Below are positions 1-12,321 of a stretch of DNA of 64,000 bases, in pieces (positions within the stretch are counted from its first letter, which is position 1; the number at the start of each line of letters is the position of its first letter). This DNA is from Haemaphysalis longicornis (taxonomy: Eukaryota; Arthropoda; Arachnida; Ixodida; Ixodidae), in contig CM023449.1 of assembly GCA_013339765.2 (NCBI GenBank), positions 34,733,702-34,797,701 on the forward strand, given 5' to 3'. The notes under the pieces are model-generated. The model was not told the origin of the DNA. It saw only the letters and a program-made list of their open reading frames with translations, and searched no databases. Both the position numbers and the translations under genes were made by a program.

Positions 1-442
1 ATGTTTCATGAAAAGTGATGCCATAAAATGGAGAAATAAGACTGTTTAGTGTTATAAATGAATAAAAATGGTCACAGGCGATGTAACAGACGATGCTTGT
101 CGAGCTACCTACCACCTCCGCTTATTGTCGTCTGCGGCTGCGTATCTGCGGCGTCGCTCTGATGTAAGAAACTTACAGCCGTTTCGGGCACAGTTTTATC
201 GTTGGACATAGTGTGTGAAAAAAGTCTCAGGAAGATTGGTGATTTGTGCATGCAATGATGGAGAGGCGTCGGGATAAGAGGGACAACTTTTGCTTTGTGC
301 CGCTCTGCAACAGCGGACTGCGATCATGCAACGAGAAAAGGTCGCTTTTTCGGGTGCCTGTGGAGCCCGATTGCCGTGAATTGTGGTCCAGGAATATGCG
401 ATTTTTCGAGCCGCAGGTGCCTTGCACGTGTCGTGAAATTCC

Positions 443-479
<37 letters not shown>

Positions 480-2900
480 CACTACCCAAGACTAGCAACC
501 AATCGTGCAATGCGCCACAGCTACCGCACATGTGAATCTGGCTGCCGCCGTCGTGATATCCGTGCCATACTCTTGAAACGCGACAACAAAAATAAGGCGT
601 GCGGATAATTGCCGTACTTGCATGCTCTCCGGCGCGCGCCCCGTCTCGCAGCCCGAACTCGATCTCCCTCCCTCCCTCGCGGTTCATCCTGCCACCGCTT
701 CCTGCCTTTGCATATTATTTTCTCTCTCGTTCCACGTTTAACTTCTCCTCCTGCGTCCTCATCTATTGCCTACTTTTCTTACAGCACAACCCGCGCTAAT
801 CAAGCACTCCGCCAGCTACGCTTTATTTAGTGACGCTAGCCAGCACCCGGTCGACGCGTACGCTATCGGCGCGCGTTGGCGATCGAGTACGGCAATTTCA
901 CGACGGCTCACTTCGTTGCCCGGCTCGCGTACTCACAAAGCCCGTCGTCGGGCCGCGAGGCGGTTATCCCTACATTGAAACTCACTCAAAACAATCTTCC
1001 AGGCAAGTCGCTCAAGATAAGTGCGTAATTCGTGAAATGTAAAGAAAACGGTTCAGAAAGCATGGCACTGCATTTTAACTGCACCCACCAGAACGCTCGA
1101 TCAGAGCTCGCACAGGAAGCAGCGAGCAACACACGGGAAAGCAGCGACCACGGAGCAGGCAGCAACCGCTGCGGCCGCCGCTGCCGCCAGGGGCGCTGCT
1201 TACAACAGGAGTTCCTCAGCAGGAATTTTCATCGCAAAAGGGACCCCCCTGCTCGGCCCCGAACGACACACCTTTCCCTTCTAGTACACTGTAGCTGGGG
1301 TCTCTCCTAAGCTTTTTTTCCCTCCATATGTCCCGGCCAGATCGCGCCACGCTCTCACTTCGAAGTCAGAGCGATCGGGAGCGCCCCAAGTCGGAGGCCG
1401 ACGCTCTGAAAGAACCAACCGAAGGTAGTTCGAGCGCTCGAATTCTACCAATCGAAGGCGCGGACACTTTTCAGAGCACTCCAGAGCGCTCGTAAACGCC
1501 CATCCGAATACGCCACGTCAAGAACAAAAACCAAGCAGACGTCAAACAGTCAAGGCCTGTCAATGAGGTAAACTAAGCTCTCCTCTTCAGTCTCATGGTG
1601 TAATAAAGTTTATCCCTCTAAACAGGTGCTAAACGTGGTTTTGTTGTAGAGGAACAAAAAGAAAACATCGTAAGGCTCAACCGGGTAACAACGCAATCGT
1701 AACCAATCCGCAGAAAATATAGCGCTCCGGAACCACCTCAGCTTCCACAGCCTTCGCCTCCGTGTATTATATTAATACCAATTAATACGTACGGTTATTT
1801 TAAGTGAAAATGAATGGGAAACTTACCTAAGCAGGTGTTAACAGGGACAAAGAAGCGCCAAGCTTGCTGCCGGATTCATTGTTGATGCGGGAATGCCAGT
1901 GGCGCCAGCGATCGGCGCGGGAGAGAGTTGTACCAGATTGAGGCCGTTGCTACAGCCGCTATTTCGACCGATGTTCCCGTATTTGACAAAGAAAAAACCA
2001 AAATAAAAACGTCAGTTTTTTTTTTTTTTTTTTTGCTGCTGTTAACTATTGGGCATCTCTGATGTACAGTATGCAGGACGCATGTTTGCACCATCAAATA
2101 TAGGCCTCCTGCGCTGCCCAGGGGGCGCTGCGCAAGCGGCTTCCGGGCAGTACTTCCGGGTAGTACAAAGCTGCGCGGGTTTCCTCCGTGTCCCATTGGA
2201 TCCCGTGTTGACAGAAGCAAAATCAGCTCGACGCTCCCGATTATTTTGCGACGTGGTCACCAGCTCATCCCCGACGCGTCCGATGTATTTCAGCGATCAA
2301 CTTGGCATTAGGGGAAAAAGCTTTGCAGCGCTAAACACGTTTACAGCGCCGACGAAAGTGCCGGGACCGTGACGGCGTCTGCTACACGCAGGTTCACCGA
2401 GCGATGGTCGTACGAAGTGAAATTTTAAGTGAAATTTCTAGTTTAAACTAATACTCTAGGTGACAAAGACTTGTCAAAAACAGCCGATCAAAAAAGAAGA
2501 GTGACGCAATCGGCTATGATCGCGCTTTAAAAAGCCAGCGAGTCCGGCGGACCGCAGGCTCGCCTGCTGCGGTGCGCCGCTCTTTTGCGTACCTGCACAC
2601 TATGCGTGCACTTTCATTAAACAGTGCTCGTTTGCGTCGCCGTTACGAATACATGGTGCAGCGTTAGCTTGCCGTTTTGTTGCGTGCCTCAGTGACAAAA
2701 TGCCGCGACCGTCACAAGCGTGAAATCTGTTTTGCGATTCCGAAATTAGTGGCCCTAAAACAAAGTGGTCGGGCGAACTAAGAAGCCGCTCGCTTTCATT
2801 GTTTGCTCTCACTTTACTTAATTACGCTCTTGCAGCATACATTCCCAGTTCGCACTTAATAGCCTAGAATGAGGGTCAGCAACGGCCGAGTTCCATGCAG
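1..2900. other. Stretch without a recognisable gene
   Basis: I see no conserved domain, splice structure or mobile-element ends here. ORFs are short, and the longest ones read through homopolymers. There is a 35-C run at 444-478 and a 19-T run at 2016-2034. Part of the stretch (600-1300) is CpG-rich and could be an old regulatory or exon-proximal region, but nothing in it supports a specific call. Confidence 0.5.
444..478. repeat. Poly-C homopolymer, 35 bases
   Basis: An uninterrupted C run. It creates poly-proline/poly-glycine ORFs on both strands, which are artefacts. Its true length in the genome is uncertain because such runs are poorly sequenced. Confidence 0.95.
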
Positions 2901-2984
2901 CCGACACGGCGGAGGGCTGGACGGCAAATCGGGAAGGGGGGGGGGGGAGGCAGGAGGAGGAGGGGGGCTTTGAATGCAAAGAAA

Positions 2985-3092
2985 AAAAAACGTGCGCCGA
3001 AATCTCGTACACACGGGCCTTTTTGCTTTTCGCCTCCATCAGAAAAGCGGCCTGGAATCAAACCCGCGACCTCGTGCTCAGCAGCGCAATAT
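2985..3092 (-). repeat. Tick tRNA-type SINE fragment
   Basis: On the minus strand this reads the B-box-like 'gggtttgattcc', then the 'gatggaggcgaaaagc' body, then 'acgagatttcggcgcacg', matching the better-preserved SINE at 54863-55100. The 5' tRNA head is partial and the 3' tail is missing. A short A-rich stretch and a G-rich run border it. Confidence 0.75.
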
Positions 3093-3129
3093 ACACACGT
3101 CCTATTCTGGAAGTAGGCGTGCATGTTCC

Positions 3130-3332
3130 AAATTGTAGTGGGGCTCTGTTGTTCCCATACCAACTCGAGCTCTGATAGCTCTCATATGAACTTTGAGGTG
3201 CTCTTCCACACTTATAAACTCAAGAAAAATTCCACATAGACCAGATTTTTCTATCTTGTGAAGCAGGCCCCAGATTAAATCGACCATGAGTACTACAAAC
3301 GCAGATTTCGGTAGGCCGGCACGAAAGTGCAT
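3130..3332 (-). pseudogene. Reverse-transcriptase fragment of a LINE
   Basis: The minus-strand translation contains 'DLIWGLLHKIEKSGLCG' followed by 'FLEFIS' and 'HLKV'. This resembles the RT palm region that follows the first catalytic Asp (the 'vDhslLl.KLe..Gi.g..l.fi.syL..R' pattern). Only about 65 residues remain and no catalytic YADD is present. It is a short dead fragment, and the exact LINE clade cannot be judged. Confidence 0.4.
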
Positions 3333-3673
3333 TTGACTCCCTCAAAACGCGAGATGATAGCTAAGGCACTGGCCAATCACACACAGTTCTTCCTACACAT
3401 TATCTGCGAACACCGCTGTGAATTTACGCCTAGAACTGTCGGCGCAAGGAAGGGAGTTTGCGCTACCTTTGAAAAATACAGGGACCTTAGGGATGCTCCG
3501 GTCTTGGCTGGCAGTCCAGGCCCTCTTCACCGGTATACGCTGGGTCCCAGGGCAGGCCACCCAGTGAGGGGGGGGGGGGGGAAGACAGCGCGAAGCCATC
3601 GATCACCCAAAACGAAACCCTTCCGTTTCGCTGAGCTTTACCCCAACGCACATGTTTGATATACGTTAGCGAG

Positions 3674-3831
3674 TTTTAGCTGACCGTTTTTCATTGTCCG
3701 CTCAGCTCCGATAGCAAGCGGGAGCGCCACAGCGCATGCGTGGCCCTTTTGGCCGCGCACGTCATTTGGCTCCGGTTGCGCCGAGCGGGCCGTAGATACC
3801 GGAACGGACAGTCGAAAACGGTCAGCTAAAA
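3674..3831. mobile_element. Small MITE with 17-bp terminal inverted repeats
   Basis: The left end (3674-3690) reads ttttagctgaccgtttt and the right end (3815-3831) is its exact reverse complement. The similarity continues inward after a short mismatch ('tgtccg' on both sides). The 158-bp interior is GC-rich and has no coding capacity. I do not see a clear target-site duplication, so the superfamily is unassigned. Confidence 0.75.
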
Positions 3832-4179
3832 GTCTCTATTATCGAAGATAACCCTTTATGTTTATGAATACTTCCAGGCGCGGCCTACCGGTGCCGCGCT
3901 AGAAGGGGAACTACCCAACAAGACCGAGCGACCGCACCTGCTATGATATCGCCTGATGCGATGGCGACGCTGACTGGCTCCCATTGCGGCGTCATTGACC
4001 AACCCCAAAACACAAACATTAAATATTAGGAGGAGTTGTGCTAGCATCCAGTGCCCCTCGCCTCGTTTTTCCGAAATTAACGACCGAACCACGCCAGTGA
4101 GTTCTTCTCTGGTGTACCAGGTCGATTCCATCCTGATCGCTGATGACGGTAATAACTTTATGCTACTACCAACAAAGCG

Positions 4180-6868
4180 GCTCTTCGTCCCGGGATTCCT
4201 ACGACCCTTGGAGACCTCGACTCCCCATTCACTTTGAGCGAGCTCCAAGTCGCTACGTCACAGGGAAAGCCGAAGTCAGCACCAGGTCACGACCGAATTA
4301 AATGGCAGGATGTCCGTAACCTACCACCTAATGGGCAAGAGGCACTTTTGGCTCTCGTAAACCAGTCCTGGGACACTGGAGAAGTTTCTGAGCATCTCAA
4401 AACGTCGATTATTCATCCTATACCAAAGCCGGGCAAAGACTCTCGTAAACCCGAAAACCTTATGCCTATTGCATTAACCCCTGTCCTATGCAAATTAATA
4501 GAGCCAATGATCAATAACAGGCTTCAACATTATCTCGAGACGACTGGTTGGTTTCACCCGGCCTTAACTGGCTTCCGCCCTAATTTGGGAACAAACGACT
4601 ATCTTTGGCTTCTCCGTCGAGTAGTGAATCGAACATCCCGCAAAAGTACTCCTGACTACATCGTCGCTCTCGATATTCACAAGGCTTTCGACAACGTCAG
4701 CCAAGAGGGCATACTCCGAGAATTGGACGCTGCCTTCCCCAGTAAAAAAGGCGCAGAAATGGGTTTGTTGCTTTCTAGAGCACCGACCCATTCGTCTCAA
4801 CCCGCGGGACGCAACGCCCACAACCTACTACATTGACAGAGGCGTTCCTCAAGGCTCGATTCTTTGGACCTCTACTATTCAACCCATGGCTATGAACCGC
4901 GTTGCTCGCACACTCGAAACAGACTCTGCTGCACGCTTCGCCATGTATGCAGATGATATTGTCGTGTGGACAGAAGCTGCCGACTATGACTCCAAGGAAG
5001 GCATTCAAATTGAGCTTCAAGCTGCTGTGTTCAGCTTGGAGCGCACCCTCGCTACATTCAATCTGCAATTATCTCCTAATAAGACAGAATTCCTCAGCGT
5101 GGACGGCAAGCGCGCGACGAACCCGGATCAAACCATCGAACTTCAAGTGGCCAACAAGGTTATTACCTCAAAAAATGGCATTATTAAGCTCCTGGGGTTG
5201 CAGATAAGCAGCTGTAATAGTCCTGCTGCGTGGATTCGCCATTTAAGAACAACTTGGCGCTCCAAATTACACTTAATAACTCACATCTCTGGAAAATATG
5301 GCGGATCACGTCAGAATGCATGTCTCATGCTTGCTCGTGCCGTTGCGCACGGACGACTGACGTACGGGTTCCCCGTTTATGAATTGCGTCCCCGCCATTT
5401 AAACGAGCTGAACATCCTCAACAGACATCTAATCCGTACCATCTCGGGGCTTCCACTCCATACCAAAACAGACGTACTGTCGGAAGCAGTTTCGCTTCCC
5501 CCCATCGCTAACCTGGTAGAGGAGACGACGCTCCACTTTCAAAAGCACCTTGAACACTTGCCTCAAGGAAAATCTATTTTGAAGTGGGACACATTAAACA
5601 GTACTTTTAATGCTGACACTTTTCCACCTGCTATTCCACCCTGGGAGCGACCCGCCCTGGGCCACCTCAGGCGCCGACCCATTTCTCGCCGTAACCGCGC
5701 CGTACGGGAAACAATATGTCCGCACTCTCGCCAACGACAAAGCTCCCGATGAAATAGACATTTTTACCGACACATGCATGAACGGAACAACAGCAGCGGT
5801 GGCCTGGTCCTGCCCTGACATCCCCCAGCTTAATGGCTATCGCAATATAACAAATACATACGGTCTCACTGATGAAGCCGAACTTTTCGGAATCCTCGGC
5901 GCCATTCAGGCCATACTAAGTGCGACCTCATTTATCACCACCAACAAGTTCCGTGCCATCACTGACTCCCATGTCGCTCTACGGGAACTGAACAGGTCCT
6001 TCTCGCCCAATTCTACGGCCACCAACATTCTTTACAAAATTCGCGACCTCACTCACGAAGGGTTCAAGATACGCCTGGTCTGGACTCCTGCTCACACATA
6101 TGGAGCGGACGGAAACCATTCGGCGCATAATGCTGCCCGGGAGTGTTTTCCGCAATCCTCCCATCCGTCCATCCAGAAAGACCTGAGCCCCAACAGGCAT
6201 GCGAAATGGACTGGCAGCAAAAATACCGTCGAATTAAGAACCTCAGCCGGCAACGGCTTGCCGACGCCTCACCACCTGGTTTTCTTGCTGCTCTGCAGTC
6301 CCTGCCAAGAACAGGCGAAATTTTCGCTAATAAAGTCTACGCCGACTCAGCCTACACTCCGGACGTCATCTCCAAATGGACAACGCATAGGCACCGTGAT
6401 AGTCCTCGGTGCCCCTACTGTGCCAGCAACAATACACCGAACCTTTTCCACCTCATCTGGGCTTGTTCGGCTTACTCGACTGACCGCGACCAGTTCCTTA
6501 CAACGCACGTACACCCGACGACTTCTGAAGAACATGTCCAACACGTCAGAAACAACCCCCAAATTTTACAGAAAATTACAGAATTCGGTCTCAAAACAGG
6601 TCTCTATAAAGTAGTATGATGGCGGATCGTTCACCCTCTCTCTAGCTGTACCCCCAAACACACCCCTTGTGGCTCCTGAGCGGCTTCTTTTGGATACCCC
6701 AATCATGGTCGTATTAGAGTGCCCTCGTCACAACTTCACCTGTGCATATCGTGCTAAGTGAACGCTCACAGTGCAGTGCAGACTTTATATGAACAATCTT
6801 CCCCTCCCCTTTTCCCCGTGTCCCACACCAGGGCCTATTGGCCTCCTCCTGTAATAAAGTCATCCATT
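4180..6868 (+). mobile_element. I/R1-type LINE, 5'-truncated, frameshifted
   Basis: Three linked frames encode one ORF2-like polyprotein. RT fingers and palm run from about 4180 to 4795 ('PGHDRIKWQDVRNLP', 'PIPKPGKDS', 'ALDIHKAFDNVS'). A second frame from 4826 carries 'GVPQGSI' and an intact catalytic 'YADDIVVW', followed by the thumb and connection region to about 5650. A third frame (5655-6190) is an RNase H domain with 'FTDT', 'DEAELFG', 'ITDSHVAL' and 'LVWTPAHTYGADGN'. A fourth frame, ending at the stop at 6617-6619, carries the C-terminal CCHC knuckle 'CPYCx9HLIWAC'. Frameshifts near 4795-4830, 5650 and 6185 mark it as dead. The endonuclease domain is absent or unrecognisable. A polyadenylation-like 'aataaa' lies at about 6852. 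RT plus RNase H plus a C-terminal CCHC is the I/R1 architecture. Confidence 0.88.
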
Positions 6869-8180
6869 CAATTCCATTTCGCCCACAACTGGGTGAAACG
6901 AGGAAGGGGAATCGGGAGCCTTCAAGAATTCCTCCCGCTCAGACAGTCTCCCAACTTACACACCTAATTCAACGAATATGCTCTCGCCGACACGGACTCA
7001 AGGAAACAGATAACTGCCGCATCATTCAAGCAATGCTGATCAGCCGCATCACCTACGGGGCACCCTATCTTACCTTAAAACCACAAGAACATGCCAAGAT
7101 TGATGTCCTTATACGCAAATCTTATAAGACAGCCCTCAGCCTGCCTACCTTCACTTTTACCGACCGCTTATTGAAACTGGGTCTACATAACACCCTCTCG
7201 GAAATTATTGAGGCCCATCTCCAAAACCAACTACAGCGCCTACAACTCACACCCGCCGGTCGTCATCTGCTCAAAACGCTAGGCCGGAAGGTGGTACAAA
7301 CTCCGGACTCGCCACAACGCATACCTCCATCAATGCGACGCAACATCCATGTTCTCCCCATTCCGCGTCATATGCACCCTACATACAACGCCAGCCGCCG
7401 TCAGCATCGTACACGCCTCCTCATCAGAAAATGCGGCAGCGACCCGACCACCCTCTATACGGACGCCTCTCCCTACCCTCAACGACCAGCTCACGTCGCC
7501 ACTGTTGCCCGCTTCGACAATGCCTTCCTCACCTCGGCAACTGTCTGCACAGCGTCTACTACCACGGCCGAAGAAGCAGCCATTGCCCTCGCAATGACCC
7601 AAGCCATGAGTCCCAGCATAACGATACTGTCTGATTCACCACGCCACCGCCCGAGCTCTCCTTCACCGGGCATTACCAGAAGAGGGCAACAATGCAGCCA
7701 GTATTACAAACTCACTTGAGACCCTCTCCCAAACATACACCGACATCCTCTACCAATACAGAGCAACCCGACGCACCTATCCCCCTCCCCACCCTTCCCT
7801 TTCTACCGCTGACGCTTGCATTTGGCGCCGACTTCAAACCAACACTTATTACAATCACCTCCATTTCCATCACATATCCCCTACTAACTACCCACTCAAC
7901 TGCCCCCAATGCGATGAGCCTAACACCACATCTCATCTCGTCTGGATGTGCCCCACCAACCCTCCACCACCCAGATCCCCTACCCTTGAGCAGTGGGAGT
8001 GCGCGTTGCAGAGCTGCCAGCTCGAAGACCAGGAGGCCCTGATCTCTCGGGCGAAGATGGCAGCCGCGGCACGCGGCCTACCGGAATAGGATGGCCGCCC
8101 ACAGCTCCTAACTCTTTTTCTCCCCTACCCCGTCCCTGCTTTTCAATAAACGTTTTTTTTTCTCTCTCTATCTCTCTCAC
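6869..8180 (+). mobile_element. I/R1-type LINE 3' half with CT-rich tail
   Basis: A 5'-truncated element that starts in the RT connection region ('RIIQAMLISRITYGAPYL'). It continues into RNase H ('LYTDAS', 'TTTAEEAAIALAMT', 'ILSDS') up to about 7640. After a frameshift it resumes as 'ADACIWRRLQ' and the CCHC knuckle 'CPQCx9HLVWMC', ending at the stop at 8087-8089. The 3' UTR has 'caataaacg' and then T9 plus a CT-rich tail to 8180. It abuts the first LINE at its 5' side and an opposite-strand LINE at its 3' side. Confidence 0.85.
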
Positions 8181-8182
8181 AT

Positions 8183-8822
8183 CGCGGCCTTAACCTCTAT
8201 TTCGGGTTCGGGGCTAAGCAAACAGGTCTCCCACTGCTCCGCATTGGTAATTCGTAAGCATACTCGCAGAGTTCGTGGTTTAGCATCACAAGCCCAAATC
8301 ATGTGAGTGAGTGTGGCTCGCTGGGTGCAACACTTGCATTGATCATTGCAAAGGTCTGGATAAATAAATGTTGCTCAATACTGCAGTATTGAGGAATGAT
8401 TAGCCTGCAGCTGACGCCAGGCTACAGATTGACGTCTGTTGAGCCTGAGATGCGCTGCGGGATATTTCTGGTGCCCCATGCGATAGTTCTGAGCAATGTC
8501 CCGGTGGGTCACTATAGCCTGTCCCTAGCCCCTTGGTCCGAGCCAGCAACGTCAGGGCTATCCCGGGAGCTGAAACCTCGGGCCGCCTCGTGTGCTCGCT
8601 CGTTGACTGGGAGAGATGCATGGGCCGCTGTCCAGGTTATTTGCACGTTGCGCATACGAGCGGGTTGGACGGAGCGCAAGATGCGTAGGGCTGTATTAGA
8701 GATCCTGCCAATTTCGTAATTCCGGAGAGATGATTTACAGTAGCTCACGGTGGTTTTAGCCGTTGTGGAGGCGACGGCAAGCGCAATAGCGGCCTCTTCT
8801 CCTCCGTCAGTGTGATTAGATT
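8183..8822 (-). mobile_element. I/R1-type LINE 3' fragment, antisense
   Basis: Read on the minus strand from 8822, the order is 'GGEEAAIALAVAST' (RNase H), 'VQITWTAAHASLPVNERAHE' (last RNase H motif), then about 100 residues downstream a cysteine cluster leading into 'HMIWACDAKPRT', and 'AEQWETCLLS' near the stop at about 8178. At least one in-frame stop interrupts it near 8390. The gene order and motifs match the element at 6869-8180, so this is the same family lying tail to tail with it. Confidence 0.8.
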
Positions 8823-11200
8823 AAATAGAGGGGAATGCTGGACAGTTGCCTTTAGCCTTTATTGCCACTGCAGCAGCCGGGAAGGTCGGCTGCCGAAGGA
8901 AGCGAGAAGCAGACGTGATGCTGGTTTGGAGTTTCAAGAAGATGCGAGTGCCGAGAGTTCCCCCCGACGAGGGAGAGAAGGGGGAACCCCCCCCCCCCCC
9001 CCCCGCGTTCTTCTAAAAGAGAGAGGAAAAAGGGGCCCCCGAGCGAGCAGACGTAGCATGCCGCCAGGGGTAATCCCAGGAGTCGACCGGACAAGTTGTT
9101 CCCCGAAGCGCGCTGTCGACGGCCGGCTGCAGACGGGAGAAAGGAATGCGGCGGTGCCAAGCAGCTCCGCTACAGCACGATGGCCGTGGCGCACATCAGA
9201 GGGTCATCTCTGAAACGCTGGTGCAGAGCAGACGCTCCGGCAAGACGGCGATCCTGGTGGTGTACAGGGTGCAAGTTTCTGGGCAACACAGAGGTGTATA
9301 AGATTGTTCAAGATCGCGTTTTGCTTCGCATACAGGGCAAATCCCCTGCCAATATGCGCATACCTGCTGCAGGGGCTGTTCGCCACTCTGACATGTGTTA
9401 ACGAGAGCGCGAGATCGCGTGACGTAGAGCGCATACTCCGAGGCGGTTTGGAATAAAGTGCTATTTCTGCTACTCAAGGAGTCGGCCGTTGCTCACGTGG
9501 GCTCCGTACACCTGCGAATTCCACCAAACGAAGATTTGCTTTCGTCGCATATGAGGCCTCCGCCTAGTGCACGCAATTCGCCGAAGCCCAGAGGTGCATT
9601 ATTTGTCAATTTTGGGCATGCGCAGGCACAGGAACGAGATAGGCAAATGGTGGCCAAGGCCACGATTGGCCCCGGGCCTTATCGCCATCACCACTACCAC
9701 CCCCGCTATAGTCAACATCGTCATCGTCAACCTCACCATAACCACCACCGTCGTCGTCGTCGTCTTCGTAAGGTCAGATGAGTGGGTTACACATATCTCA
9801 TTCTCCCACAAACGGTCTATCGAAAAATTAAAAGCGTCGAAAACCCACTTCGAAGCTTCCGCTCAGAGTTGAAAATTTGCCGGATCTCAGCCGCGCCTTT
9901 CTGGGAAGCACCTTAGTGGTGACGTCCAAGGAATTTCTAGCTCTCGTAGTCATTGACACGTCGTCTTTGTTCGTCCTGTACGGCGAGGCAAGGAGATGCA
10001 CGGGAAATTTTTAATGTGTAAGCGTTTGCAGCCCAGCGATAACCCATATAAGCAAACGCGTAGCGGCTTGCATCTGCGTAAAAATCTATAATTGGCAGGT
10101 TTATGGTAGCTATGGTAGCCTTAATATTATCACTATGGTAGCCTTAATATAGATCATTTGTTGCCGAGAATTCTATAAAAGAAGTTAAAAGACGAACTAT
10201 CAAAATAAAAAAAGATTTGACTTTTTGACAACAAAAAATAGAATGCCAAAAAAGCGTTTACCGTGTTACCCCTTGATTTGCAGGGGAGCACGAGAATGTA
10301 GAGGTGGTGAAGACTTTTAATCGTTATAAAAAGTAAACATAGCTGTTTGGAAAAAATTAAAGCAATAATAAATAAAACCAAACAAAATGTGGCCTCGCCT
10401 ATAGTATACTTTCGGCCGCAATTCAAATAAATGCCAATGTAATGGATTGCTTACAAAACAGCAAGAAAGTATTCCAACTTGACTACTTCTACCAAATACT
10501 TGCTATAAAAACTCTGAATGACGAGACATCGTCAAAATGCTTGCGCATGGGCAGACAATTCCCGGAGTTTCAGAGAAATTAACTGCTCAAATGTTCCTTA
10601 TCAATGATCTTAATGTAGTGTTTTCTGCGCCACTAAACAAAAGGATGTGCCACAAAGTAAACGCTGTGTCGGAAGACACCAGAAAAAGTCTGAAGTGGCG
10701 AAGACCGGAGATGCCGAGCGGAACGCGTTCCGCTCCCCCCTAGCAGACGACGCTCGCTTTCCTAGCGCAACTCGCAACCGCAGCGCCGCGGTGGCGAGAG
10801 TCGCGGCCGGCCGCGGCGGGGAGATACGGAACTGAAACTAAAGCGTGGCAAACTGTTCGCATGGCGACGCAGTGAAACATCCCCCTCGCGAGGGGCACGA
10901 TCAAATGCAGAGCATTTCCGGGGGCGCACGACGTTAAGTAGTTTGCGTTACGTTAATGTTGTTGCACTCGTGGCAACTGCTGACGAAAGAGCGCTCGTCA
11001 GCAGTAAAATTGGCAGCCTCGGCGCACGTTGAGTCCGAGAGAGGGGAGAGAGTGTCCTTGAAACGTGCCTGGGCGCGCTATCGAATGTTGATCGCGCCGA
11101 TAGCGAAACGTCTGAGCCGGGCATGTCGAGGCGAGCGATGTGGACAACTACGGATGCCAAGAACGGGTGACATCGTGAGTTAAAGAAATGCTCTGCATTT
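8823..11200. other. Stretch without a recognisable gene
   Basis: Apart from an 18-C run (8987-9004), a CAC/CGT trinucleotide-rich patch (9690-9775) and a short AT-rich segment, I see nothing identifiable. A minus-strand ORF at 9196-9477 is cysteine-rich, but I cannot match it to a family. GC-rich sequence at 10720-10830 has no associated exon that I can recognise. Confidence 0.45.
10111..10150. repeat. 17-bp direct duplication
   Basis: The sequence tatggtagccttaatat occurs at 10111-10127 and again, exactly, at 10134-10150. This may be slippage or a footprint of an excised insertion. Confidence 0.8.
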
Positions 11201-11204
11201 AAAA

Positions 11205-11525
11205 CCCTGCATGAAATTAAGTTCGTTGAATGTGAAGTAGTTGTAGTTTGCTACATTCCTCTGGACTGCGACAAAGTATACGGGGGCCAGACAGGGAGAT
11301 GTCTGAATGAGAGGCTTAGGGAGCACCGGCACGCATGTCAGCCTCAGGCAATTTGCGCGGTCAACTGCAAAAGAAATGCGAGTGCAACCCACCGTTTCAT
11401 GAAACTTCAGTTCTAGAAAAATCACACAAGACCACACGTGAAGAATGGGAAGCATTTCACATATCAACACAGCAGACCGAATTTGTAAGATATGCTCAAT
11501 CGTGCTGCCCGCGCCTGAAATAGAA
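11205..11525 (+). pseudogene. Penelope-like element endonuclease (GIY-YIG) remnant
   Basis: The translation reads 'CYIPLDCDKVYGGQTGRCLN' then 'RLREHRHAC', the hallmark GIY-YIG region of Penelope-like retroelements (usual form 'C.KVYIGQTGRCln.RLREH'). After a frameshift near 11350 it continues as 'CNPPFHETSVLEKSHKTTRE' then 'EWEAFHI', which fits the helix that follows in these nucleases. The usual second Y-I-G is 'YGG' here. No reverse transcriptase is visible upstream, so this is a 5'-truncated, frameshifted 3' end of a Penelope-like element. Confidence 0.75.
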
Positions 11526-11529
11526 TTCA

Positions 11530-12065
11530 TAAAGAGCAGTTCATAGCAAGAGGGCTTGACAAACAAACGCGTCCAGCGCATATTACGCTCTTGATCAGTC
11601 ATATATAAGCAAAGATAAAGAGTCATTGCACAGATTACCTTGTTTGCGCCCGTCTTTATCAAAAATGTGCTTTCATTTCCCCCTCTCCACCTTTCCCAGT
11701 CGTACTTTGTAACCCTTTCTAAATGTTTTCATGCCCAAGAAGAAATGTTTTTCACTTTTAATGAATCAGTGGTTAGCTTGTGCTCCTGCTGCCTACATCG
11801 TTCGTTAGTTTTCCTTAAAAAAAGGGTATCCTTAGTAACCGCAAGCGCAGCTCACGAACATACAATCAATGCAAGTTCTCTCGGCTGTGGTGGGTACTCT
11901 CATCGCGTCTGGAAACGCATCCTGGGGCCAAATTCTCAGTTCCGTCCATTTCATGTCCTTTTCAGCGTCCGTTTTCAGCGAGCCTTTATTCTCTGAAAGA
12001 AGAGGATCTAATGTGACGCAGACCGCTCATTAATCTGAGGCCCCGCAAGCAAGTGCAACTCCTCC
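11530..12065. other. Stretch without a recognisable gene
   Basis: There is a modest ORF at 11640-11996 (+) with no motif I recognise. Otherwise nothing. Confidence 0.4.
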
Positions 12066-12069
12066 CTCC

Positions 12070-12151
12070 TTGGCCGGTCCCCCTAAGTGGGTATGCGCCA
12101 TTTTTGGGGCCACCACCACCATCACTTCTTCCTGTTCCGACGCACGTGTAC
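12070..12151 (+). repeat. Dispersed repeat, copy 1
   Basis: About 80 bp containing 'ccccctaagtgggtatgcgc' and 'ttccgacgcacgtgta'. It recurs in the same orientation at 13905-13985, and its first third recurs at about 25612-25645. The identity of the repeat family is unknown to me. Confidence 0.75.
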
Positions 12152-12321
12152 ATTTACTAAACGAACACAACTTAAAATACGTGCCTGCAGTGTTTTCAGT
12201 CCCGCGACTAGGCGCCCACGTGAGCTGCGGCTGACTGCGCGTGGCCGTCGTGGCACCTTAGAATATTTCGTCTTTTGTGCTGATTGTGCCTATGGGAGGG
12301 TTCTCTCTGGTTGAAGTGGCG

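Noticed and set aside
246..608. ORF with poly-proline block
   Set aside because: The frame exists only because of the 35-C run; opposite-strand ORFs give poly-glycine from the same run. No motif elsewhere.
1876..2372. Overlapping ORFs on both strands
   Set aside because: No domain, and one depends on the 19-T run.
9196..9477. Cysteine-rich minus-strand ORF
   Set aside because: I considered a zinc-knuckle from a LINE, but the spacing does not fit and the neighbouring sequence has no RT or RNase H.
11640..11996. 118-codon ORF
   Set aside because: No recognisable family, no splice or promoter context.
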